DNA from: Trissonchulus latispiculum
Lineage: Eukaryota; Nematoda; Enoplea; Enoplida; Ironidae
Length of the DNA stretch: 64,000 nucleotides
Assembly: GCA_030248195.1 (NCBI GenBank)
Contig: JASAND010011394.1
Coordinates: 51,959 to 115,958, forward strand
Reading direction: 5' to 3'
Shown piece by piece: positions 1-12,600 of the stretch. The notes beneath the pieces are model-generated. The model had not been told where the DNA came from and did not search any database. It saw nothing but the letters and a program-made list of their open reading frames with translations. Every line of letters begins with the position of its first letter. Position 1 is the first letter of the stretch. Position numbers and translations under genes: made by a program.

Positions 1-1991
1 CTGGATTTATGCGGTTTCGAGTTTGCGAAACATTAGGAGAAATTTTCCTTTCGTAGTTTGTACCTTGCTCCAGTTATTTTTAAAAATTAAAAAATTTTAA
101 AATTTTCAAAATTTTAGAGTGGCTCAGCTAGCAGAACTTTCGAACGAGAAATAAGGTATAAGTTCGTATTCCGCCACAGGCATAATTTTTCTTAAGTTTC
201 CAAAAATAATTGTTTTAGTGGTCAATAATTTTAGTTTGTGGTTTGCAAAAAACTGGTTAGCACGAAACATTAGCAGTCTCATTAGCAGTAAGAAGAGTAC
301 AATGGTAGAGCAAACCATCGTTCTCAGTGAGCTGTTTTTGCGTCAGCGAAACGAAGTTTAGCCGGTTTTTCTGCAACTCAAGTGTCTCCTGTATTGCAGA
401 AAAAGACTGTTAAGCGGATTTAAGCCACAAAAATTGGACAATACTTTTTAACTGTCAATGTCATTGCAAGGTACAATGTGAAAGTACACAAAAGCTTTAA
501 CAGTTTTTTAGTCCGTTGGTGGTTTTTTGGGAAATTTGAAGATTTTATATATTCTCTGTGTTTCAAGTACCTGCAGGACTATTACGGGTTATTATGGACT
601 GCAGCGATACTGATATGAGTATTGAAGAATGGCAGCTTCTTATTTAGTAAGAAAAATATTGGAAATTTTCAATGTTGCAAGAAGAATTCGCTGCTTGAGT
701 GTGAAATTTCACACTTAAGCTCTGAACTAAATTGCTTATTTTCTATCTACATCTGTTAAATCCTTTAAAACTAGTAAAATCCGTTCATTTTGTTACCTCG
801 GCAAGCTTTTGGTTCAATAGGTTCCATTTGGATTCGAATACACAAAATTTAAAGTTCATGTTTTTAACCTTAAAATTATATACCTTACTTATGTACCAAC
901 CTTTCTGCCAATTTTTGCATGGTGAATTAAGAATTCTTAAGGTGTAAAAGGGCATTAATCAGTGGATAAGTCATGATTTGAGTGGTCCGTCAACAGTATG
1001 TAACGAGTTGAGATGAACTGGAAAAGCGGTGAAATATTTTCATAATTAACAAGTAGGCCCCAAAAGGGGCAATATTCCTTTGCAGACCTTTTATTATTCG
1101 ATTTAGAAATTTGCCTTTGTTACAATTTAACATAAACGTTTTAAGCTTCTGGTATTGTATAATTTCGCTTGACTTCCTTTGCACCTTTGCATTTTTTCGG
1201 CTTCGTACTACAATTGACCTCTGAAATACCCTACCGAACTTTTGTAACTGCACAACAGGCTGGACTTTCCTTTCTCAGTATAAAAGTAACACGTTAAAAT
1301 AGCGCAAAGTAACGAGAACAACACTTGGCTTAACATTAAAACATAAAAACCAAATACGTTTAGACAAACAAATCATTTGTTTTAGGTACTAACTTTTTCA
1401 TCACTTGTCATCATTGAACTCAATTTAATCTGGCAGATTCCGCATAAACATCAGAAATCAGTGAGAGCAACTCTGTTACCCAAGCATGCATGCCTAACCG
1501 AACTGGCAAAGTCCAGTGCAATTTCCTAATGCACCTAACATATGCGTTGCTCCCAAGCAACGCTGGTGCTCAAACATTTGCAACCGTGTTGATTGCTGAC
1601 AGCCAAGACTGCGAGAAGACTGTCAGTTCTGCTGCTTAAATAGTTTCGAAACCTAATTTGCATAATCTGAACAAAAAAATCAGACCTAAGCTAGCCCTGT
1701 GTTGAAGATAAGGCTTCTGAATGGAGAAATGACTCACACTGCACTAAACATATAAGTTTCCATTTTATACATTCCTGCTCCAGCAGGAATAAAAATTTCA
1801 TATTAATTGAAAAATTCAGAAAAAAGTTATCTAATTTTTCTACTGTTTTCACCAACTTCCAGCAAACAACCAAACAAACGGAAGCGTGCAATGAACCCCC
1901 ACCTTCTGGGTAATACAATTCGATTAAGTTCAGAAACTAGAATTTCTATGCCGAGAATGCGGTTTCCCACCGAACGGAATAACTACGGAAA
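1..1991. other. Intergenic DNA, no gene recognised
   Basis: AT-rich sequence. The open frames here are short (under 90 codons), lack recognisable domains, and do not join across plausible splice sites. I see no RNA gene, promoter motif or array before the 8-bp duplication that opens element A. Confidence 0.5.
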
Positions 1992-1999
1992 CTGTAGAC

Positions 2000-3182
2000 T
2001 AGAGATGAGGATTTTGGCTCGCGGCTCGGCTCGGCTCGGCTCGGCTCGGCTCGGCTCGCGAGCCGAGCCGAGCCGGCAACAATTTTTCCCGAGCCGAGCC
2101 GAGCCGAGCCGGAGAATTGAAACTCCGAGCCGAGCCGAGCCGAGCCGACCCTATTGAAAAATTTTAAGTTCACTGTAATTACTTGTGAATTTGTTCAAAC
2201 AAAATAGCCAACAAATTCTGTTTTCAACTTTGTCGTCTAATTTTCCGTTTTCCTTGTCTTTATTTATATCTTACTTCCACGCCAACTTAGTTTAAACGTT
2301 AGGCTGTGCTTGAAGTAAACTTATGTATGGTGTAGTTAGAAAGAAACATTTTGACTTAACTATTTCAACGTGTCATATTTGGTAAATATTACAATTAAAA
2401 TTAGCATTGTCTTACTACTGCGGCTTTGGGTTTTTGTAGTAATTTATTACATAGCAGAAAAGGTTGTTAAACTTCTGATTATTTACCAGAAATACTTACT
2501 ATTAATTTAGAGTTTAAAATTACTTTGCGTAATTACAATTGACTACGATTATGGCTACGATCGGCAGAGAGCAATTAGAGGATTTGAAATTTTTTAAAAT
2601 TTAAAAATAATTCAAAAGAAATCTGAGTTTTATTGTTGAGTTCTCAAGCATTTTGCAATTTATCAGATTATGCCTTTTCTAAAGACTGCGGAAAACAAAA
2701 AGTTTATTTCTGATTTTTTCGGCGTTTATCCATGGCTCCTTTCCATATTGTATACATAGAATAAAATAATAAATTTTATGCAAAACAAGCATGAATGGGT
2801 GCCCGCCCACTATCGTAGAATATATATACATTTGCCAAATATCAATATAATTAAACCTTATAATCGTGGACTCTACAGCTCGCAGTGTCTCGGCAATAAT
2901 GGAATTTTGGTGATTCACACTGATACACAAAAGCTAGGCAGCTATTTTCAGGCCTTTTGTTTAAGACAACGTAGAAAATCCACAATTCAGTGCAATAGGT
3001 CAAATTTCAAATTTCAAGCTTGGCGAGCCGAGCCGAGCCGAGCCGACCCACTTTCAATATTCTTCCGAGCCGAGCCGAGCCGAGCCGGGTATGCCCGCGA
3101 GCCGAGCCGAGCCGAGCCGACCAGATTTTCTCCCGAGCCGAGCCGAGCCGAGCCGGAAAATCTCGGCTCGTCCTCATCTCTA
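2000..3182. mobile_element. hAT-like non-autonomous element A, GGCTC arrays
   Basis: The element is 1183 bp. Its ends are TAGAGATGAGGA on the left and the exact reverse complement TCCTCATCTCTA on the right. It is flanked by a perfect 8-bp target-site duplication CTGTAGAC (1992-1999 and 3183-3190), the length hAT-superfamily transposases make. Tandem GGCTC/GAGCC pentamers occupy about 2017-2150 and 3024-3176, in blocks of three to seven units split by 8-17-bp spacers. On the left, about seven GGCTC units turn abruptly into GAGCC at a GGCTCGCGAGCC junction. The middle (2160-3020) is AT-rich and has no transposase reading frame. Repetitive SRAEP/ARLGS open frames come from the array and are not genes. 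Confidence 0.88.
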
Positions 3183-3549
3183 CTGTAGACAACGATTTTG
3201 CTTCCAGTGAAAATTGCCGCTTGTAGAATCTCATGCGAAACACCAAAGTGCAAGGCTTATGTTGTTTGTTAGTTGAACTTATTTACCACGAAAAACTCCG
3301 TTTAGCGATGTAATGTCGTTTTTCGTCGCGAAATTGAAATTTTATTGGCCGTTTGATTCTCCATAAATCGCATAAAAAGACGGTCTCTAAACTGTTTACT
3401 TGATGACCGTTTAATCCTGAAATCTTCTCAGCACGAGACAAGACTTCACCAGCCCTTTTCTTCAGAAAATTTTTAATGTCAACAATTTTTTCTCTTTTTC
3501 CCTGCCACTAATCTGCTTTCATTTCTGCTCTAATCTGCTCTGATTTCAG

Positions 3550-3696
3550 CTTAGAAGAGAAGGAAAATCCCAGGATGAAAGTTGATGATGACAACTATTT
3601 GCTGCTTCATCCCCATCCGCTCTGGTTGGATCAGAAATCGGCCACAGTGGGACCTAGCTATCTGCCAAAATTCCAGCGACAATTCCTACCTACAGG
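3550..3696 (+). CDS. RIPOR: Probable first coding exon of the RIPOR gene
   Basis: A pyrimidine-rich stretch ending TGATTTCAG precedes an open frame with ATG at 3575 (MKVDDDNYLLLHPHPLWLDQ...). The frame closes at CTACCTACAGG before GTTTGT and leaves two bases, exactly what the next exon at 8968 needs (A|AAT). This joins the peptide FQRQFLPTG to NLLLDRRPSLCDRG. It is weak because the donor is non-consensus, the intron is 5.3 kb, and I recall no clear homology for this N-terminus. A different first exon further upstream is the main alternative. Confidence 0.5.
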
Positions 3697-6600
3697 GTTT
3701 GTTCTTAGCTGCATTAATTAACAGGAATAAGTTAAGCTACATTGGCATCGGAATTGGCTGCTGGCTGATTGGCTGAAAACCCGTCCCTGAATTTACAGCT
3801 GACCAAGGTTTTGGTAGTGAAGTTGTAGTGTAGTTTTTTTCATATATTTTGGAGTCCCAACGGGTCCTCAAAACAAGACAAGAGCGGTTTGCGTAATATT
3901 GTTTCTATCGTGCTGTAGAGCCTTTCAAAGGTGACCTCGACATGTGTTAAACATAGGAAAATGAAAAAGTAAGGTTAAAAAGTTTGTGGCAGAAACATTT
4001 TTCGCTGTATGCAAGATACAGTGCTGCAACCTTGTTGTACATGTTAAGGACATATCAGAGAGTGCAAATAACCCTTCTGGAACAATTCTGTTGAGTGTCG
4101 GATTTTTGGCGATTTTTCAAAGTCAAAATTTTGTAAAATGCTTTTTGTACCACGAAAAACAGGGCCAACGAAACATTTTCGCCTCTCCTGCGCGAATGGC
4201 AAAAGCTACAGAAATCGCTTATAGATAGTTGCACTCTACGCATATACAGAATTCTTATGACAGTATTTTCAAATTTCTACCATTTGTAATGCTCTCAAAA
4301 AACGTGCCACAAAATGGTCTAATTTTGCCCAAAATCAGCATTTTGCACAATTTTCACGATTTTTTAGCAATTTCTCACTGCTTACCAACTCGAAAGTCAC
4401 CAAAATTGGCACATAAAACTCTCATTGCCTGCCTGACATTATGGTAAAGGCAAATGCTTCAAGGTAGAACTTTTCTGTCGTGTCGGCTCCTTTGATCTCT
4501 TATAGGTCACAAAAGTCAATTTTTGAAATTTCCAAAATATAGACAATTTGGGTATCATTCGATAGCTACTGATGAGCTGAACAACTTTTCTAATAGAACC
4601 ATGTGTCCGAAATGTAGTATCTGAAAGTTAGAGCAAGTTAAAGTTTGAGGGCACAGTTGGCTGAAAAAGGCTCAGTTCACAATTGAAGAATGTGAACGAC
4701 TGGATGGATATTCCGGAGTCGTTTTAGCACTAAAATATAAGCCAACCCACACAATTAATTTGCCATATTAGTTGACCCAAATTTCGCTACCGTTCTGTCT
4801 CAACATGACCTTGGAGGGCAAATCACAGTGATTTTCAAGTTCTCCAACTTTATAGCTGAATATCTCTGTCACTGTTTGGTTTCGAACTCTAGTGTTTTGT
4901 CTTGTTTTTGAGAACATATGTACCTATATTGTGTGTAAAAATGAGCGAAATCCGTGACTATCGATTTTGACCCAAAGCGACCCCCCCCCCTTAAGTGGAA
5001 ATGTGTTTTGAAAATAAAATTTCTCTCCTGTTTCGGATCAAGGCTTTGCCTTAGTGACCGCAGGAAGGCGTTTTTCATTATTTCTTTATGAATAATGCTT
5101 GCATCCTTCGTTCCACCTGCTAGCCCGCGTTTACCTCATTTTGTTGATGAAAATAAAATTTGAAATTGAAATTGAAATTATTAGCGTTTTGATTTCATAC
5201 AAGTGTGTCATTCGAAGCAAGAAGCAAACAAGCTCGAAAAGTAAATGAAAAGTTGCTTGCTGGAAGCTAATACACCAAGTTTTCTACACTAATTCACAAG
5301 CAGAAGCGCCGAAATTGCTCACTTATTATGAGTTATCGTTAAATTAGTATATTTGGAAGTGTTAATAGCTATTACTCAACAAAATCTAAACATGTACTTT
5401 ATTGTAACACTTTGTTCTGCGTAGAAGGTGGGTAGACTTTGTATTCTTATTTCCTTTTCTTTGATATACTGAACTGAACAAAGCTAAGCACAAACCTGTT
5501 GAAAATCAAGAACCTATTGAAAACTTTTCTGGCAGCTTTTTGGCTCATTTGACTTCCATTCTGCTTTCTCAGAGAAATGGGAGAAGATTAAGAGAAAAGT
5601 CTTTCGAAAATTTGAATAACTTTATCATAACATTCCCTGAATGAGGAAGCTTTAATTTTTTGGAAGTCTGAAGCTTTGAAACAAGTCCAACTTTTTGAAG
5701 CAAACATGACGTGGACTTCAAAACCTTCAGTTTAAGAAAAATATCTGAATTTCTAATTTAATTTCTAATTTTGAATTAAATTTTATAGTTATAAAATGCA
5801 TAAAGTGTTGTTTTATACGATTACGACAGGATATCTTATTTTTATGATTGATATAATTTTGGTAATGTTTACTAAATATTTAATGTTTGTTTTTTGAAAA
5901 TTTGACAAATTTGGAGTCTTTCTAATTTAGAAAATTTCTAAAATTTAGTTTTTCTATTTTAGAAAATTTGATGAAGTAAGGAAATTTAGATATCAAGACC
6001 GTTTGTAACCTTTCTTATCTCCTTGGTTTCTATGGAGCCTTGAGATGACTAAAGGGCAACCTGAACAAATCTATTTGTCAAAATTCATGTCTACTACAAT
6101 CTGATTTTGAGTCTCAGCTTTTATTTATGACTCAGTTTTTATTTCCTCCCCGTTAGTTTCTGGAAAAACTAGTTGAAAATGCCGATATTGTTCTTTTCGC
6201 CTGCGCTGGGCAGAAGGCAAGTTTTTTAATGGTATTGTTTGATTATTGTAATTAAAGTTAAATTCAAAACTATTGCATGGTTTGAGTTATTTACACTTTC
6301 CTGTATGAGGTGGTAATTTCTTGAATCAGGTGGAATTTGAATTGTTTTGATTTTGTCGAAATTTTAGTGCTTGTTCCCAGTTTCAGTTCGTTTAGGTCTC
6401 AACTGGGTGTTGGAAAAAGCAAAACAAATTCTGCATAAACAAACATCAACTTCAAAATAAATAAATCCTGTCATTGAAAAAGACGTTGGGGTGTATGCAT
6501 TGTCTTGAATAAAATCCACACCGCTCAAAGTCTTTACAACAGTACCAAATTAGCAAAAAATTAATATGGGTATGTTTTCGACCACACTGAGGTTAAATAT

Positions 6601-9600
6601 CGAAAAAATTTCGATTTCGCGAGGGGGGCCGAAGAAAATCCGAAAACTTTTTACCGCCGATTTTGCTGAAAACTTGAGTACAAAGGTTTTCTGTGGCGGT
6701 GAGCACGAATCTGAAATCCGTTTTTCGATTCGGTTTTTTAAGCTCAGGATAAGCTTACATCTTAAGCTTACAACTTCAGCTTATTACCGAGCTAATAAAA
6801 AGCCAAATAAAAATGAATTTCAGATTCGTGCTCAGCGCCCCAGAAAATCTGTCCATGCAAGTTTTCAGCAAAATCGTCGACAAAAACTTTTCGGTTTCCC
6901 TTGGTCCCCACTGCGAATAAAAAACTCGAATTTCGCGAAATGCAATTTTTTGTGATATGTGAACTCAGCGTGGTCAAACCATACCCATAGCAAATTTTAG
7001 CCAGTTCGGTCAAGTTTTAAGAACTTTGAGCGGTGGTGGGGTAATCGAGAAAAGACCCAGACCTTATATCTGACACGTCCAGTACAGTCGAAGACTCAGT
7101 GTTATCAACAAATACACCAAGGTTACATAATGCCCCTTAGCCCGGATAAATTTTGTATGTCAAAGATTAGCCAAAGTTGACAGGGTTTAAGACATATGTA
7201 GATGATCCCTCATCTTCCACCCAATGTTATCTATTGTGCTCCGAGCCGACTAGACACGAGAATAACTCAAATCAGGTACAACACAGCCAAGACGTTCCAA
7301 CGCTTATCTTACATATAGTGAGAGTGATCTCGGGTAACCGGGCAACGAAATGTTGTGACAATTGTAAGAAACCGAAATACATCAGTTCTTTTGCAAAAAA
7401 GTATCTCTTGCGGAATTCGAACACCACTAAACCACTACAGACTAATGCTGATTAGTTCCATACGCAAGCAGACGCGCGTGCCGCGTAAGTTCACCACAGT
7501 TCTTGCTTCGGCGTTCTTTGTACTGTTACAACGACCTATGATGTTTGCCTTTTGGCCTTTTTTTTTGCCACGGGAGCTGTTAAACTTGTCACAGTCACTG
7601 GTATAGCTCGAATTAGTGTCAACTAAACATCGAGTATTCCAGAAATTCTTCTAACTGTTCCTCAATAGTTACAATAAATTTTGAACATTATTTGGGTAAA
7701 GCAAACTTTTATACATCTTCAACGTACAGAGGAGACCGGTTTTCCAATAATTTTACAATTCCTCAACTTCTAGTAATAAATCACGAATAGCTCGCTTCGA
7801 CGAGCCGAGCCTTCATTCAATAAAGTAAATGGGCAAATATTTATTTTTTGAAATTTTTACAAAATTTCCAAACGGGAGAATCCAATTTTATGGCTGATGT
7901 GGCAAACAGTAAGGGCGGGAAATTTTTAAGTGATAGCTGGGAATGTTAAAATACCACCTTTTACGCTGTGAAATGGCCCAAAACTGTTCAGGTGTGAAAC
8001 TAGAAATTTTTAAGGTTCTCTTTTGTACAACTTCTGTCTTGATAACAGTTGTTAAGCAATTTTTGAACAATAACCTATTCTTCTGCTGCCGCAATATAAT
8101 TTATGCAATGTTCACACCTCTTTCACAATGCCAACTTTCCATTTTCAAAGTTGATATAATCATTAACACCTTTCGAGTTTCTGCCAGAACAGGATTTGTC
8201 AGTTCGTCTTGGCGAATGCAGTATTCTTAAGATAGGTTTCGCAAAGTCGTAAGCTGTATAATAGCGGATATCCTAGCTTACGTCAATAACTTCGGATTGC
8301 TGAACGGAGCTGAAATTTTAATTTAAGGATTAGAAATAGGGATTTTAAAGACTTATATTATTCCTATACCCTAATCCTGCTCTATCGGGAATTTGGCAGG
8401 TGGTGTTCTGTCAGAGAAATAGCGTCAAATTTTTGCATCAGTTAAGGTTTAACGCCTAATTTCAAGCACCTTTCACGTATAATTCTTTCGTTACCTCTAA
8501 GCTTCTACCAATCTTCATTTCGATCCTAATTTTAAAGTATTGGAGGTCCTTGTTTTTAATAGACAATCCGTTGGTGCATTAACTAATAGCTTAATATTAG
8601 AATCCCCAATGTGGCCTTGCACACAGGCAAAATTGAAATAATTCTTTCAAGATCGGAAGATATTTGCACTCCAACAAAAATCTGAATGTATCGGGCTCAG
8701 GTGGGAATCGAACCCGGGCTCTTCTGTGACTAATCCTCTCCCCAAACGCGTTTCAGGGGAATAAGTTGAAAATTTATTTCTAAATAAATAAATATATATA
8801 TAAATTAATTAATTAATTAATTAATCGACTTTCAAAGCACAACTGTAGTAGTTCCTTTTAATTTCTTTCATTTCCTTTGGTCTCTGTCTTCTCAGAAATA
8901 CAGCTTTAGTCTAATTGGTCCCTTACAAGCTTTTGACTGTTTTTTATTTGTTTGTTTACTGTTTCAGAAATCTTCTGCTGGATCGAAGACCCAGCTTGTG
9001 TGATCGCGGTTCCACCTTCTCCCTAAACTATACCCATTTGTCCTCCATTTCCCCTAGCGTTCTGAGCGTTAACAGTGAGGTAAGCTGAGACTTGGATTGT
9101 GTTGCAAGATTAGTTGCAGAAATTATGTTAGTTGGAGCTATTTGGCAGGAAATGTTGAGCGTGTTTGCTTTAAACGCAGCGCATAGCGTAGGTAATTGCC
9201 CTCTTTAAGGAAAGCGAATAAGAATTTTGGATTATGAAATTATTAAAATTTTAGATTTTTTAAATTGAATTAGGTATTTCACATTTAAAAAATTCTCGTT
9301 TTCTCCCTGGTTTCGTTGGGCATACTCGTTTGTTGCTACCATTCAATCTTTTCTTTAATTTAGCTTTTTCAACACAATTCTAAAGTTCCGAAACCAAAAC
9401 ATATTTCAATACAATTAGTTTTATTCGTATGCTCGCTCCAAACTTTTCATTTCATTTAAAAGTGTGAACGTTCTGCGGAAAATAAAGCTAAACTTTTAAA
9501 CTATTTCTGCTAAAACAATGGTTTAGATTTAGAATAGCGCAAACTCACTGTTAGATATTTTTTACTGACTCAGACACTAACTTGTGCAGCTGCTCTCTTG

Positions 9601-12600
9601 AGAAAGGAGGTTTGCAACGTTTTTTTATTCCCCATCCAACACTACAAATTCTACATTCTTTTCTCGCTTTTCTGCGCAAAAGTTTAGTTCTCCAACATTT
9701 TATAGAGTTGAGCAATTCAGCTTTCTTCTGAAAATCCTTTTCGCTTCTCAGCACTTTGAGGATTCTTGAAAACTACTTTACACCATTTTTCAGTGAAACT
9801 GAATTTTTTGTTTCCACTGATGGTCCTGTGCATCAGTTTCGCCTGATTGAGGTGTTCTTTTTGGGAAATTTAATTTTAAAATTTTCAACACCTCCTAACC
9901 ATTTGAATGGTTTTCATTTTAAGTTAGGCTGTTGTTTCTTTTTTGGAAAAGAAAGCGAATTTGACATGCTTTCTTCTTTCTTCTTACGTAGGTGTTAATT
10001 TTTGACGGTAATCTTCATGTTAACATAATTATAAAAAGTTTATGGCTTCAATCAATGCATTTTAAAAATTCCTGAATTTAAATTTTTGACAGCCAAGGAT
10101 AAAATTTATTTCTTTGATAGTTCTGTTTTTGTTTCTATTTTTGTTTACTGATGTATACAGAGTAGAATAATTTCTCCGTTAGTCAAAACATTTCACTAAA
10201 TAAATAAGTCACTGTTTGGCCAAGGGAATTTTGCATTTTTCACTTGATTTTTTCAAATCCCCACATGTTTAATTTATTTTAAATTTCACGGCACGCATGA
10301 GAAAACCAGAGTATGTAGAACTGTCGTGTTTTCATCACAGGGCAAGCTGACTTTTGTCTTGTTATGGGAATTCAGCATAACATTTGTGGCTTTCTAAAAT
10401 CTAGTAAGAAAAACTGTTAGCTAAAATTGGTTTCTGTTGTCTAAATTTATGAGTGACGTTGTCATGGAATTCAGCTCATTTACTGCTTTTCAAATTTCAA
10501 ATTTCACAAATTGAAGGTTCAAAAATTCCTTTTGAAAATGAACTTTAAGACAGCGTTTTGGCAGTTCGTTCAAATGGTAAGTTACACTTTAAAACATGTC
10601 AAAGCTTTTAATCATTATTCTGACTTGAGTTTGCAACTCGCTATTAATTAATTTTGATCTTAATTAATTAATTTTTTATTTTTAGAGAACAAATTCCAGT
10701 TTATCCATTAGCCGAAACGCATCTCGATATTTGAAAATGATGGGACCTTGTCCGAAGCGGGCCAATAATACCATTGCCGCAGCTGAGGACGGGTACAAGT
10801 AAGTAGCAGTGTTTGTTAGGAACCGTGTCGATTTATTTTACACTAATTCCAAACGTTTTGGTACAGAATTACACGAATTGTACACTTTTCTTTTTACGCC
10901 TTGTTTTTGTTATGATCTTTTTAGGTTCCGGCTGTAAGTAGTTTGTGCTAAGATTGTCGTGCTTATGCGAATACATAGAAACGCACATGGTTGTTTGGTG
11001 TGCTGTAGCAAAACAGTGGCTTAAGGCTTAGCAACAAAAAAGTCCAAATCAGACGACATCAAAACAAGCCGCTTTAACTTAGCTTTAACGTAACTAAAAA
11101 CAGTTATGCATATGACGTCCATAATATCATTAGAATTCTTCATAGAGACAGCATGTATAAATTGTTCCACTTTGTTGTCGTAATCTGAACTCCTGTGTTA
11201 ACTGTTTTTTTCGATGAAAATCAGGGCCGCGTTGAAAACGATTCTCCCAAGCTAAGAGTGCTATCTACTACTCCCACCTTTCCTCCAAGTTGCTTGAATT
11301 TAGGAGCAGCGCCAGCTAAACTTAGGAGAAATCTTTTGAAACGGGTTTAGGAGATCTCCTAACTCCTTCCTAGACAGCTCTCAGACAACCTCCTAAGCAC
11401 CCACCTAGGAGGATACTTAGGAGAATCTTTTGCAACGCACCCCTGAATACTACATCCATCGCCAGAAGCCCTCCACAATCCACATGCCTTGAGGTTATGC
11501 TTCCCTTTTAGTCAGTGCACTTTTGAAAAGCTATAATCTAATGCTGTGTACCACACATTTGGAATTAACAAACTTTGCCAGATTCTTCAGTAAAGGTTCA
11601 AATGCTAAGGTTACAGTTCAATCAAAGCTGCGACACGCGACAAGAGGCAGCCTTTGAATGAAATACATTATATATACTGACAATCTTGCTAAGAAGAGCC
11701 ACATTTTACTTACATGCAGATAACGCACAGATGCACAATTTTTCGGTTACAATATCAGACGTCTTTACTTTTAATTATTTGCAACATTTTAGACAGTGGA
11801 TTACTCAGACCAGTAATGAAATTGTGGACAAAGAAAGTTTGGCAGAAAACGATCCCAGCGTTTTTGCAGTTAGTGTAGAATTTTTGTCACCTTTCAATTG
11901 TTTGTTTTACCCACAGTTACCTACAATTTATTTACAAGTTATTACCTACAACTAAACATTTACGGCACGGATTGGATGGGGAGTGAATTTTGGATGCAGA
12001 TCCGACCCTATTCACATCAGTATTCATTCGTCGACGAAGTATGTATACAGATTATGCAGACAACATTAGGTTTATTGATTAGCTAATATACTTACAAATA
12101 GTGCTATTTATTAATGTATGGCAATTTCTTTCCATTTTTTGATATTGTTTCCTATTTCAGGCAGTGGGAAAGCTGGAGGATCGTCTCAAGAGGTTGGAAC
12201 TGCAGTTGGCAAAACTGCAACGATTGCATTCTCGTTATGCTGCCATTTCTGGTCTAAAGGAAGGTAATGTATGACTTTATTTAACGAAAATATTTCTGGC
12301 AACTAATGAATTCATGGAGTCATGGACATTAGAATCACGTACAAAAATCGAACAAACACAATCGGGCTACCAAAGAGATTTTTCCGGAAGCTAAACAGCG
12401 TTGGAACGCACGAACGCTTCTAAAGATGAAAACTATTTTGTTGTTGAGTCGGTTCTACAGAGAAAATGTACCAAAAATCTAAATACAGGCTAATATCGTT
12501 GGTGCTGCACATTATGCTTATTGCTGGTTTCTTGTGATAATACTAGCTATTTAGATTTTTCGTCGTTCCGCTTGCCCAGTTTCCCAAAATCTTGAAAATC

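Noticed and set aside
1946..2173. Open frames rich in SRAEP, ARLGS or GSARLGS repeats, also at 2778-3253
   Set aside because: They are translations of the GGCTC/GAGCC arrays of element A; several frames are open at once simply because a pentamer without stops is repeated.
2017..3176. CRISPR-like arrays (regular repeats with spacers) in elements A, C, E and F
   Set aside because: Repeat blocks are made of 5-6-bp tandem units, spacers are short and AT-rich, and they lie inside transposon ends in an animal genome.
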